The translations under genes and the position numbers were made by a program. From positions 1-52,162 of IMG/VR virus record IMGVR_UViG_3300022227_000004: a stretch of 52,162 nt of DNA; one strand, 5' to 3'. The notes beneath the pieces are model-generated. The model saw only the letters and a list, made by a program, of their open reading frames with translations. It made no database searches and was not told where the DNA came from. Source of the stretch: a virus. This document shows, piece by piece, positions 33,954 through 41,928 of the stretch (positions are counted from its first letter, which is position 1; every line of letters begins with the position of its first letter).

Positions 33954-35324
33954 ATGGACAAAACGATAAAGAGAGGGCATATTGTGGATTTAAGTATTGA
34001 GAACGTAGAACGTTGTCTTAACTATAAGAATGCAGAAGAAAGGGATGTAGTAAAGCAGTATTTTACAAATCCATCACAAGTAGATAGAACAAAGAAAACT
34101 ATAGTATTTAGCACACCTTCAGAAACAGGAACAAGTTTCTTTAGAGTTTTTGAACCCATGAGGGTTATGTGGAAACACCATAGGGATGAAGCAAATTTCA
34201 TTTACACCGAGGGAATTCAACCCAATCATTTGAAATTAGCTGACCTCACAATTCAGCATAGAGCTGGTAATTTACATTCACATTTCTTATCTGTTTCACA
34301 GATGTGGCCAAAGACCGAAACCAAGCCTTTGATTGCTCACGATGTAGATGATAATGAATTCAACTTGCCAAGAACTCATCCAATGAGAGACTTATGGTAT
34401 ATGTCTGGTAAAGATAAAATGTCTATCCAGGCTCTTAAGCAATCCGATTTTGTTATGACGACAGGTCAAAAGCTTAGGAAAACATTCAAGCTAATGAATA
34501 ATGATGTACACATAGTTAGAAATATGTTTGATTGGGATTTGCCACAATGGAATCTCAAACATGATGATGTAAGAAATGAGATGCTTCCTCAATGGAAGAA
34601 TGTTCAAGACAAAATAATAGTTGGTTGGGCAGGTCTCACATCTCATTTCGAAGACTTAAAGAGAATGCATAGATCGTTAAAGGTTATTCATGATAAATAC
34701 CCGAATACGCATTTTGTTTTAGCAGGAATGGCATTAAAAGATTCAGCTGTTGAAGTACAATACAATGACAAAGGCGAGCCTGAATTCAAATCAAAAGAAA
34801 TAGAAGATGAAAATCTTCTATACAAGAATAGAGTAAAGAATCTCTATGGTGATTTTGATTCTAATAGACTGGCAATATTTGATGCTCTTCCTTTAGAGGA
34901 ATATGGAAAATTCTATTCATTGTTTGATATTTCATTAGCTTATATTGAACACAATGCATTTAATTCTTGTAAGTCAGAAATCAAGGTTATCGAATCGCTA
35001 AGATATAATGCAGTTCCCATATTTAGCCATTATGGGGGCTACAAAGATTACTGGCATGATATAGTTCCTAAGAATATTCAGCACAAATACCTGGCCATTG
35101 ATTCAATGATGCCAAAGAGATGGACAGAAGCTGTTGAATATTGGGTAAAGAAATTCGAAGAAGATAGAGAGTATGTGAAGAAAGTAATTGATCCAATTGC
35201 TAAATTCACTTGTGACTATTACGATATGAATGAAAATGCTGAAGATAGGATATTCTTTCTATTAGAAAAAGCTGAAGAACATGAGGAAAACGAAGTTAAC
35301 CGCATCGCTAAAAACTATGGATAA
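33954..35324 (+). CDS. GT-B-type glycosyltransferase (GT4-like)
   Basis: A 456-residue protein with an N-terminal TIVFSTPSETGTSFFRV, a middle IIVGWAGLTSHFEDLKRM, then HFVLAGMAL and a C-terminal CKSEIKVIESLRYNAVPIFS. The last is the GT4-type nucleotide-sugar site, normally an acidic residue followed by a helix and G/A-VP. It could modify DNA, virion or host surface. It carries no tag leader, although it lies amid tagged genes. Confidence 0.65.
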   Translation: MDKTIKRGHIVDLSIENVERCLNYKNAEERDVVKQYFTNPSQVDRTKKTIVFSTPSETGTSFFRVFEPMRVMWKHHRDEANFIYTEGIQPNHLKLADLTIQHRAGNLHSHFLSVSQMWPKTETKPLIAHDVDDNEFNLPRTHPMRDLWYMSGKDKMSIQALKQSDFVMTTGQKLRKTFKLMNNDVHIVRNMFDWDLPQWNLKHDDVRNEMLPQWKNVQDKIIVGWAGLTSHFEDLKRMHRSLKVIHDKYPNTHFVLAGMALKDSAVEVQYNDKGEPEFKSKEIEDENLLYKNRVKNLYGDFDSNRLAIFDALPLEEYGKFYSLFDISLAYIEHNAFNSCKSEIKVIESLRYNAVPIFSHYGGYKDYWHDIVPKNIQHKYLAIDSMMPKRWTEAVEYWVKKFEEDREYVKKVIDPIAKFTCDYYDMNENAEDRIFFLLEKAEEHEENEVNRIAKNYG

Positions 35325-35330
35325 AATCAA

Positions 35331-35597
35331 ATGGCTGAGATTAAATTGTGGGACGATTTATTTAATGTAAGAAGAGAAGGAACTGCAGGTCATCTAGATA
35401 TTAATTGGGTATTAGCAGATATAGGTGTGAATGAAACTATGCTTGTTCTTCCTGAAGATATAGATGGAGAATCACTTCAATTCATATATAATGCAGTAGG
35501 ATCTGGTCATACATTTTCTCATTCAACAAAGCAACATTATGTAGCCATTTCTCATAGAATGGATGATGTGATTGAAGAAGCAATTAATAAAGCTTAA
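35331..35597 (+). CDS. Hypothetical protein, 88 aa
   Basis: Short acidic protein MAEIKLWDDLFNVRREGTAG... with an alternating strand/helix pattern. No recognised domain. Ribosome site weak. Confidence 0.5.
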   Translation: MAEIKLWDDLFNVRREGTAGHLDINWVLADIGVNETMLVLPEDIDGESLQFIYNAVGSGHTFSHSTKQHYVAISHRMDDVIEEAINKA

Positions 35598-35609
35598 TGG
35601 AGACAAGAA

Positions 35610-35909
35610 TTGGAAAACTTTAGTGCACGACTTCGAGAAATCATCAAAGAAGTTATGGCGAAATATGGAATAGAAGAAGGCAAGCGTAAAAACATTGTTG
35701 TTAGAGGTGGAAAGAGAGTAAAAAAGTTTACAGCTGACACTGGACAAAAGATGAAAGGTGGGAAAGCCGTTAGAATGGGTGCAGCCGAAAAGGTTAACAG
35801 AAAAAGAGGTTCTCGACATGCTGCTTTAAAGAAGAAAGGAAAGCAAAGTAGAATTTCAAAGAAGAGAAAAAAATCGATGAAACGTAGAAAACAATTCGGG
35901 CTACACTAG
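35610..35909 (+). CDS. Highly basic putative DNA-binding head protein, 99 aa
   Basis: TTG start with GGAG seven bases upstream. The N-terminus MENFSARLREIIKEVM contains L-R-E. The rest is strongly basic (ALKKKGKQSRISKKRKKSMK), typical of phage proteins that coat DNA in the capsid or of histone-like proteins. The combination of an L-R-E helix with a basic body agrees with an internal head protein. Confidence 0.6.
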   Translation: MENFSARLREIIKEVMAKYGIEEGKRKNIVVRGGKRVKKFTADTGQKMKGGKAVRMGAAEKVNRKRGSRHAALKKKGKQSRISKKRKKSMKRRKQFGLH

Positions 35910-35920
35910 GAGAAATAAAG

Positions 35921-36079
35921 ATGTTAATTTGTCATGTATGTGAAGGTAAGAAGCTGTTGAAGACTTTACAAGAGGTTATAGTATGCCCTTCTTGTCAAGG
36001 AACAGGACAAGTTGTAAAGAAAAACGAGAACAATGAGAGCGATAATAAAAACAAGGAACTCTTGCTTGAAATTGTTTAA
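35921..36079 (+). CDS. Small DnaJ-type zinc-finger protein, 52 aa
   Basis: AGGAG precedes the ATG. The product MLICHVCEGKKLLKTLQEVI then CPSCQGTGQV has two CxxC-x-G-type repeats (CxxCxGxG in the second), as in the DnaJ cysteine-rich zinc finger. It binds zinc and perhaps unfolded protein or nucleic acid. A hydrophilic tail follows. Confidence 0.6.
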   Translation: MLICHVCEGKKLLKTLQEVIVCPSCQGTGQVVKKNENNESDNKNKELLLEIV

Positions 36080-36090
36080 AAGTTAATAAA

Positions 36091-36121
36091 ATTGTATTAA
36101 TATATCAATACTTAATACAAT
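36091..36121 (+). terminator. AT-rich 10-bp hairpin, possible terminator
   Basis: ATTGTATTAA at 36091-36100 and TTAATACAAT at 36112-36121 are exact reverse complements separated by 11 bases. It follows the DnaJ-like gene and precedes the tRNA/PrkA island. There is no clear T-run after it and the stem is AT-rich, so terminator function is uncertain. It could mark the boundary between transcription units. Confidence 0.3.
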
Positions 36122-36210
36122 AATTGAATAAGTAAATCGATGCGGTAGACTGCTAGAATGGTAATGGGTGCGTCTGATTGTTTTCTTTTATTATAATAAA
36201 GGAAAATAAT

Positions 36211-36537
36211 ATGTGGACATGTCCTAAATACGAATATTATAGCTCTAGAGCTGGGCACATAAAAGTAGACAGAAAGTGGGAACTTATCTTCGCAGAATAT
36301 CTAGATGAATTAGGTGTTAGATGGGAAAGAAACAAGCCAAGGTTTCCATATATTAATCTAAAAAATAGAGAATCTACCTATTGTCCAGTTTTTTTTGTAT
36401 ACGACTGGAACGAGCATATAGAAATAAAAGGATATAAAACAGAATTAGATGAGTGTAAATGGAGACAATTTCCGGTTGAAGAAAAATTATCAGTGTGGCA
36501 TAAAAAAGACTTAAAAAGAATTAATATAATCAAATAA
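36211..36537 (+). pseudogene. Decayed endonuclease-like protein, possible homing-endonuclease remnant
   Basis: AAAGGA lies a few bases before ATG 36211, which is preferred over an in-frame TTG at 36178. The 108-residue product has RKWELIFAEYLDELGVRWER, then TYCPVFFVYDWNEHIEIKGY and KTELDECKW. This aligns with phage PD-(D/E)XK-type endonuclease domains, whose core reads P-D-F...E-x-K. Here the first catalytic Asp is Val (CPVFF), so activity is doubtful. It sits 17 bp before tRNA-Ser, a common insertion setting for mobile endonucleases. The frame is intact. Confidence 0.5.
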
Positions 36538-36554
36538 AAAAGCTGTATCGCTGA

Positions 36555-36643
36555 GGAGAGCCTGGCAAGGGTGAGCTAAGCAGTTTGCTAAACTGTAGTC
36601 ATTCAAAAGTGGCTTACGAGTTCAAATCTCGTGCTCTCCACCA
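36555..36643 (+). tRNA. tRNA-Ser(GCT)
   Basis: Acceptor GGAGAGC (36555-36561) pairs with GCTCTCC (36633-36639), followed by A and an encoded CCA. The anticodon arm GCAGT-TTGCTAA-ACTGT places GCT at 36587-36589, reading AGC/AGU codons. A long variable arm (36597-36615, with AGTC/GGCT pairing) and a perfect T arm ACGAG-TTCAAAT-CTCGT identify a class II serine tRNA. The discriminator is A, whereas serine tRNAs usually have G. It probably compensates for codon use of the AT-rich phage genome. Confidence 0.9.
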
Positions 36644-36675
36644 TTTTATAATTTGTCTTTAAGGAGCAATAAGAT

Positions 36676-38688
36676 ATGAATCTTAAGGAGCTAGCAAAAG
36701 CTGAACAATCTAGACATGAAAGTGAAAACTGGGAAGGTTCATTTGAGGAATATCTCAAAATGGCCAAAGAAGATCCTAGAATTACTCATAATGCTTATCA
36801 AAGATTGCATGCTGCAATTCTTCACTATGGAACTACAGAGCATACAGAGCTTAAAGAAAAGATTATTCATTACAAGCTCTTCGATGATCCATTTGAAGAT
36901 GGTGTAGATGCTATCCGAGGATTAGATAAGTCGCTGATGGATTTTGTCAGGCTGTTAGAAGCTGCATCAGAAAGTTTTGGAGTTGATAGAAGAATCTTAT
37001 TGCTCCACGGCCCTGTTGGTTCTTCAAAATCTTCTATTGCTAGAGTAATCAAGAAGGGTTTGGAAGATTATACACGAAAGCCCGAAGGTGCACTCTATAC
37101 TTATCGTTGGATAAAAGTAGATGATCACGATGAATCTGGTGTTGGAGATAAGATTGTTGATTGTCCAATGCATGAAGATCCAATTCATTTGATTCCTGCT
37201 AGACATAGAAAAGACCTTGGTTTCGATCATGTCAAAGGTAATATCTGTCCATTGTGCAGACATTTTTATATAAAGTTGATGGATACTCATGAAGGTGACT
37301 TTGAAAAAGTTATCAAAAATCATATTCAAGTTTTCAGGTTTGTATTTTCAGAAGATAATAGAATGGGTATCACTACATTCCAGCCTAAAGATGAAAAGAA
37401 TCAGGATTCAACAGAGCTAACAGGCGATATTGATTACCGAAAGATTGCTGAATATGGAAAAGATTCTGACCCTAGAGCATTTAATTTCGATGGTGAGCTC
37501 AACTGTGCTAATCGAGGTTTTATTGAAATGATTGAGATGCTCAAGCTTGATACTGCATTTCTTTACGATTTGCTTACAGCATCTCAAGAACATAAGATTA
37601 AGCCTAAGAAGTTTGCTCATGTTGACATTGATGAAGTTATTCTTTCACATACCAATGAGCCAGAATTCATTAAACTTCAAAAGGATAAGTTGCAGGAAGC
37701 TCTGAGAGATAGAATCGTTAAGGTAAATATTCCTTATGTATTGAAGCTCGATGATGAAATTAAGATCTATGAGAAACTGTTCAAGTCTGATACAGTAGGA
37801 AAGTTTATTGCTCCTCATACTCTCGAAATTGCAGCAATGTGGGCTATTTTGACAAGGCTCGAACCTCCTGTTGGAAATATTACATACGTTCAGAAGATGA
37901 AGTTATACAATGGAAGAGCTCTTCCAGGATTCAATGAAGAGAATGTTAAAGAGCTTCAGGAAAAAGCAGTTCGAGAAGGAATGGACGGAATTTCTCCAAG
38001 ATATATTCAGGACAAAATCTCAAATGCAATTGTGAATCATCCAGAAGTTGTAAATGTTAATCCATTTATGGTTTTGAATGAACTTGATTCGGGCCTTGAT
38101 GGATATTCTCTAATCGAAAGTGAAGATAGGAGAAAGGAATTCAGAGCTTTGCTGGAAGATGTTAAGACTGAATATGAAGACATTATTAAGAATGAAGTTC
38201 AAAGAGCAATCGCAGCTGATGAGGAAGCACTTCAAAAGTTGTTTGCTAATTACATTGATAATGTTAAGGCTTACACAAGCAGTGAAAAGGTGAAAAACAA
38301 GTTGACTCAGAAAGATGAAGAACCAAATGAATCTTTGATGAGATCAATAGAAGAGAAAGCCAGAATTCCTGCAGATAGGAAGGATGATTTTAGACAGCAA
38401 ATCATGAATTATATTGGTGCTTTGGCTGTTGATGGAAAGAAGTATGATTATAAATCCAATGAACGACTGCTTCAGGCACTTGAAAGAAAGTTGTTTGAAG
38501 ATCAGAAGGATACAATCAAGATTCATCAGCTCGTACATGGCACGGTCGATGATGATACTCAAGGAAAAATTGATATTGTCAAGACAAGAATGATTGAAAA
38601 TTATGGTTACGATGATCAATCAGCTCAAGATGTTCTCGAATATGTATCTTCAATTTATGCAAGGTCAGATTCTAAAGATGAGAATTAA
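36676..38688 (+). CDS. prkA: PrkA-type AAA+ serine protein kinase (YeaG family)
   Basis: AAGGAG precedes the ATG. The 670-residue protein matches PrkA along its length: N-terminal WEGSFEEYLKMAKEDPR, AAA+ Walker A GPVGSSKS (residues 112-119), a cysteine-containing CPMHEDPIHLIP and LCRHFY region, then ELTGDIDYRKIAEYGKDSDP, ELNCANRGFIEMIEMLK and LTASQEHKIKPK, and a complete PrkA C-terminal domain. In bacteria, PrkA/YeaG works with YeaH and SpoVR/YcgB in starvation and stress responses. All three partners follow here in order. Full length and undamaged motifs suggest an active protein. Confidence 0.92.
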   Translation: MNLKELAKAEQSRHESENWEGSFEEYLKMAKEDPRITHNAYQRLHAAILHYGTTEHTELKEKIIHYKLFDDPFEDGVDAIRGLDKSLMDFVRLLEAASESFGVDRRILLLHGPVGSSKSSIARVIKKGLEDYTRKPEGALYTYRWIKVDDHDESGVGDKIVDCPMHEDPIHLIPARHRKDLGFDHVKGNICPLCRHFYIKLMDTHEGDFEKVIKNHIQVFRFVFSEDNRMGITTFQPKDEKNQDSTELTGDIDYRKIAEYGKDSDPRAFNFDGELNCANRGFIEMIEMLKLDTAFLYDLLTASQEHKIKPKKFAHVDIDEVILSHTNEPEFIKLQKDKLQEALRDRIVKVNIPYVLKLDDEIKIYEKLFKSDTVGKFIAPHTLEIAAMWAILTRLEPPVGNITYVQKMKLYNGRALPGFNEENVKELQEKAVREGMDGISPRYIQDKISNAIVNHPEVVNVNPFMVLNELDSGLDGYSLIESEDRRKEFRALLEDVKTEYEDIIKNEVQRAIAADEEALQKLFANYIDNVKAYTSSEKVKNKLTQKDEEPNESLMRSIEEKARIPADRKDDFRQQIMNYIGALAVDGKKYDYKSNERLLQALERKLFEDQKDTIKIHQLVHGTVDDDTQGKIDIVKTRMIENYGYDDQSAQDVLEYVSSIYARSDSKDEN

Positions 38689-38690
38689 TT

Positions 38691-39779
38691 ATGGCAACTG
38701 TCAAAAAAGATCAATCTCGATTTAAAAAGAAGATTAGAGAGAATGTAAAAAAGAACATTAAGAATATTATCAATGGGGAATTTCAATCTGTAAAGGGTGG
38801 AAAATCCGTGAAGGTTCCCATTGATAGCATTCACATTCCTCGGATCAGATATACGGTAGAAAATGAAGGTGGGGTTGGTAGAGGAGAAGGTGAAGAAGGA
38901 GAAGTGCTTGGAATTGATGAAGGCGATGGTGAAGGACAGCAACAAGCTGGCAATGAAAAAGGCCAACATTCAGTCTATGCTGATATTTCACTCGAAGAAG
39001 CCGCTGAAATTCTAGGTGAAGAACTTCATCTACCAAATATTGTGCCAAAGGGACAGAAAGTAATTGAAGGAGAAAAAGATAAGTATAACACAGTATCTGA
39101 CTCCGGTCCCAGAAGCTTAAGACATAAGAAGCGAACACTAAAGAACACAATCAAAAGAGGTAGACCAGATTTGGTTCCTTATGTAAATGATTTCAAGTAT
39201 AAATCTTGGACTCGCAGACCTTCTCCAATGAACAATGCTGTTGTATTTTATATGCAAGACATATCAGCTTCAATGAGTAGAGAACAACTAGTATTAGTTA
39301 GAACTATTTGTTTCTGGATTGAAGCTTGGCTATCAAAAGAATATGATAACGTCGATATTAGATATATCATGCACGATACGATAGCAGGTGAGGTTACACA
39401 AGAACAATTCTATGCTTATTCTCCAGGTGGTGGAACTATGATTTCAACAGCATTTCAAAAGATGCTTGAAAGAATCAAGCTATCATATCCTGTAGATGAT
39501 TGGAATATCTATCCTTTCTATTTTGGGGATGGAGATAACTGGGGTGAAGATTCAGACATAGCTATTAAAATGGTGACTGAAGATTTGGTTCCTATTTGCA
39601 ATCAATTGAGTATTGGAATAATCGAAAGTGCCTGGCAATCAGTTGGTAATTTCGGAACTCAATTGCAAGAAAAAATGCAGCATGATGAAGAGTTGGCAAA
39701 GAAATTAAGCATAACTACTATACAAAGTATAAACGGTGTTTACGATGCTATAAAAGAATTCTTAGGGAAAGGAAACTAA
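38691..39779 (+). CDS. yeaH: YeaH/YhbH family protein (DUF444, VWA-like)
   Basis: It starts two bases after the prkA stop. The N-terminal region is basic, followed by a Gly/Glu-rich low-complexity stretch (GVGRGEGEEGEVLGIDEGDG). The conserved DUF444 core is RSLRHKKRTLKNTIKRGRPD, YKSWTRRPSPMNNAVVFYMQ, DISASMS (a metal-site-like DxSxS), and YSPGGGTMISTAF. Bacterial yeaH is co-transcribed with the PrkA kinase, and this phage keeps that order. The 362-residue length is close to the bacterial protein. Confidence 0.9.
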   Translation: MATVKKDQSRFKKKIRENVKKNIKNIINGEFQSVKGGKSVKVPIDSIHIPRIRYTVENEGGVGRGEGEEGEVLGIDEGDGEGQQQAGNEKGQHSVYADISLEEAAEILGEELHLPNIVPKGQKVIEGEKDKYNTVSDSGPRSLRHKKRTLKNTIKRGRPDLVPYVNDFKYKSWTRRPSPMNNAVVFYMQDISASMSREQLVLVRTICFWIEAWLSKEYDNVDIRYIMHDTIAGEVTQEQFYAYSPGGGTMISTAFQKMLERIKLSYPVDDWNIYPFYFGDGDNWGEDSDIAIKMVTEDLVPICNQLSIGIIESAWQSVGNFGTQLQEKMQHDEELAKKLSITTIQSINGVYDAIKEFLGKGN

Positions 39780-40020
39780 CGTTCTTTCTTTGCTCTTTTT
39801 AGAATAAAAAACAAATTATATGATTTTTACTTACCTGATTATAATATATTGATTGAAGTTGATGGCATATATTGGCATGCTAGAAATGAAAATAATAGAC
39901 CAAAATACTGGAAAAAGATAAAAAACAACGATGAATATAAAAACAAATTAGCAAAAGACAGAGAGTTTAAACTCGTCAGGATATGGGAAGATGAAATTCA
40001 CAAAAAATGGAGATTTTGTT
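39780..40020 (+). pseudogene. Truncated Vsr/EDxHD-type homing endonuclease remnant
   Basis: Between yeaH and spoVR, in the same frame as yeaH and directly after its TAA, an open stretch without a start codon encodes LYDFYLPDYNILIEVDGIYW, then HARNENNRPKYWKKIKNNDE, and ends FKLVRIWEDEIHKKWRFC. This is the C-terminal part of a Vsr-like nuclease (DFYLPDYN, E-x-D-x-x-x-H, RIWE). The N-terminal region is missing. It suggests a mobile endonuclease once sat in, or invaded, this operon. Confidence 0.65.
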
Positions 40021-40024
40021 AACG

Positions 40025-41620
40025 ATGAAAGACAAATTCAACTATATTGTAGATTTTCCAACCGAATTGAAAGATTGGAAATATGATATAGAGAAAATTG
40101 CTCTTGAAGAGGGTTTAAGCTTTTTCGATACTATTTTTGAGATGGTTGATTGGGATTCTTTGTATCAAATAGCAGGTAGAGGAGGATTTCCCGAACGATA
40201 TCCTCACTGGAGTTTTGGTCAAGACTATGATCATATGAGTAAGCAACACTCATTCGGTGTCATGAAAATTTCAGAAATGGTTATAAATACAGATCCTTGT
40301 TATGCTTATCTAATGACAAGTAATAGTTTGGCCGATCAAAAAATGGTCATCGCCCATGTCTATGGACATGCAGATTTCTTCTTAAATAACATGTGGTTTA
40401 GCAAAACAGATAGAAAGATGCTCGATACAATGGGCAATCATTCTAAAATTGTCAATATGTATGTCGATCGATATGGTGAAGAATCAGTAGAGAGCTTCTT
40501 AGATATTTGCTTGAGTATAGATTCGCTGGTTGATAAGCATTCTATCTTTATTCAGAGAAAGTCAACACCGGTTAGAAAAATGGCTTCACCTCTTGATGAA
40601 AAAATAGAAAACATAGATGATGCTATTGATATTTTTGATATTGATCCTGAAAAGCAATACATGGATGAATTCATAAATAAAAAAGAAGATATTGAGAAGC
40701 TAAGAAAAGAAGCCAGAGACGATAAAAAAGAAGAAGATGAAAGAGATAAAGGATTGCCTGAAAAGGATATTCTATTGTTGCTAATTAATAGAGCTCCTAT
40801 GAAACACTGGCAGCGACATATTCTATCATTGCTTAGAGAAGAATCTTATTATTTTGCTCCTCAAGCTATGACAAAGATTATGAATGAAGGTTGGGCTTCT
40901 TACTGGCACGAACATATTATGACAAAGAGACGGATTCTTTGTGATGATGAATTAATAGAATATGCAGAACAACATGCTGGAACAATGGGATCTAGTAAGC
41001 AATTGAATCCCTACAAGTTAGGATTAGAAATATTCAAAGACATAGAAGATAGATGGAACAAAGGTAAGTTTGGCAAAGAATGGGAAGATTGTGAAAATCT
41101 ACAAGAGTTGGAAAATTGGGACAAAAAGGTGGGTAAGGGCAGGGAAAAGATTTTTGATGTAAGAAGAACTCATAACGATGTTGAATTTATTGATGAATTT
41201 TTTACTAAAGAATTGTGTGAAAAGCTACAGCTTTATAATTATGATAAGAGAGATCTTCCTGGAAATATTGGAAAGGTTTATATCTTAACTGATAGAGAGT
41301 TTGCTAAGATAAAACAGCGACTGTTATTCAGCCTATCTAATCATGGTTTGCCTGCAATCACTGCCACTGAAACTGATTTTCAGGGTAATGGAACATTGAA
41401 ATTGGTTCATTCTACTGAATCTGACTATGTATTTGAAGAAGGTGAAGCCAAAGAAGTTGTTAAAAATATACAGGCTCTATGGAAGAAGCCTGTTCAATTG
41501 GAACTGACAAACAAAAATGGTAAATACACGTACACTAATAGAGGAGCTCAAACAACTGTTTCAAAATCGAGTATAGAACCAAAACCCAGTGATATTTATG
41601 ATACATATGAATTTGAATAA
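40025..41620 (+). CDS. spoVR: SpoVR/YcgB family protein
   Basis: GGAG (40009-40012) lies 12 bases before the ATG at 40025. An upstream in-frame ATG (40007) belongs to the endonuclease remnant and lacks a ribosome site. The 531-residue product matches SpoVR: FPERYPHWSFGQDYDHMSKQ, KISEMVINTDPCYAYLM, VIAHVYGHADFFLNNMWF, APMKHWQRHILSLLREESYY, MNEGWASYWHEHIM and NPYKLGLEIFKDIEDRWNKG. It completes the PrkA-YeaH-SpoVR set. In Bacillus SpoVR affects the spore cortex, and in other bacteria it belongs to the stress trio. Its stop lies two bases before the tmRNA. Confidence 0.92.
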   Translation: MKDKFNYIVDFPTELKDWKYDIEKIALEEGLSFFDTIFEMVDWDSLYQIAGRGGFPERYPHWSFGQDYDHMSKQHSFGVMKISEMVINTDPCYAYLMTSNSLADQKMVIAHVYGHADFFLNNMWFSKTDRKMLDTMGNHSKIVNMYVDRYGEESVESFLDICLSIDSLVDKHSIFIQRKSTPVRKMASPLDEKIENIDDAIDIFDIDPEKQYMDEFINKKEDIEKLRKEARDDKKEEDERDKGLPEKDILLLLINRAPMKHWQRHILSLLREESYYFAPQAMTKIMNEGWASYWHEHIMTKRRILCDDELIEYAEQHAGTMGSSKQLNPYKLGLEIFKDIEDRWNKGKFGKEWEDCENLQELENWDKKVGKGREKIFDVRRTHNDVEFIDEFFTKELCEKLQLYNYDKRDLPGNIGKVYILTDREFAKIKQRLLFSLSNHGLPAITATETDFQGNGTLKLVHSTESDYVFEEGEAKEVVKNIQALWKKPVQLELTNKNGKYTYTNRGAQTTVSKSSIEPKPSDIYDTYEFE

Positions 41621-41622
41621 TT

Positions 41623-41910
41623 GGGGCAGAATCTGGATTCGACTGTTAATTGATCATACGAGTGCATCTAAACAACAAAAATATTCGACAACGAATACTC
41701 TTTAGCTGCTTAATCAGCTACGTGTGCCTTAGGGACTCCGATATTTAAGGATTTCACGTAAACGTTTCGGAATGTTAAAAGTAATACCTTTGCTACACTG
41801 TCATAAATTTTGCTTATTATTTTATGATTGCGATTCAAATAAGATATAGATGTGAATGACTTATATGCTAGGTTAGCAACACGCCGGTTCAAACCCGGCC
41901 TGCTCCACCA
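41623..41910 (+). ncRNA. ssrA: Transfer-messenger RNA (tmRNA)
   Basis: The 5' end GGGGCAGAATCTGGATTCGAC and the 3' end GGTTCAAACCCGGCCTGCTC plus CACCA are the conserved tmRNA termini. GGGGCAG pairs with CTGCTCC over seven bases with a G3-U wobble, the alanine identity element, and CCA is encoded (41908-41910). The tag frame ending at the TAA at 41711-41713 reads (T)TKIFDNEYSLAA, with the usual -LAA degradation tail. The resume codon is either ACA at 41672 or the next ACA. At 288 nt this is a complete, one-piece tmRNA with room for pseudoknots. It would rescue stalled ribosomes and tag nascent proteins. Confidence 0.95.
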
Positions 41911-41928
41911 AAAAATTAGAGAAGGTTA

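Noticed and set aside
33954-35324. GT-B protein considered as part of the tagged cargo set
   Set aside because: It starts MDKTIKRGHIVDLS, without the leader pattern or an early (L/I)-x-E site.
36140-36178. Possible second tRNA gene 5' half
   Set aside because: A ggtaatgg D-loop-like stretch is present, but I cannot find a standard D stem, anticodon stem or a complementary acceptor 3' strand, so it is not annotated as a tRNA.
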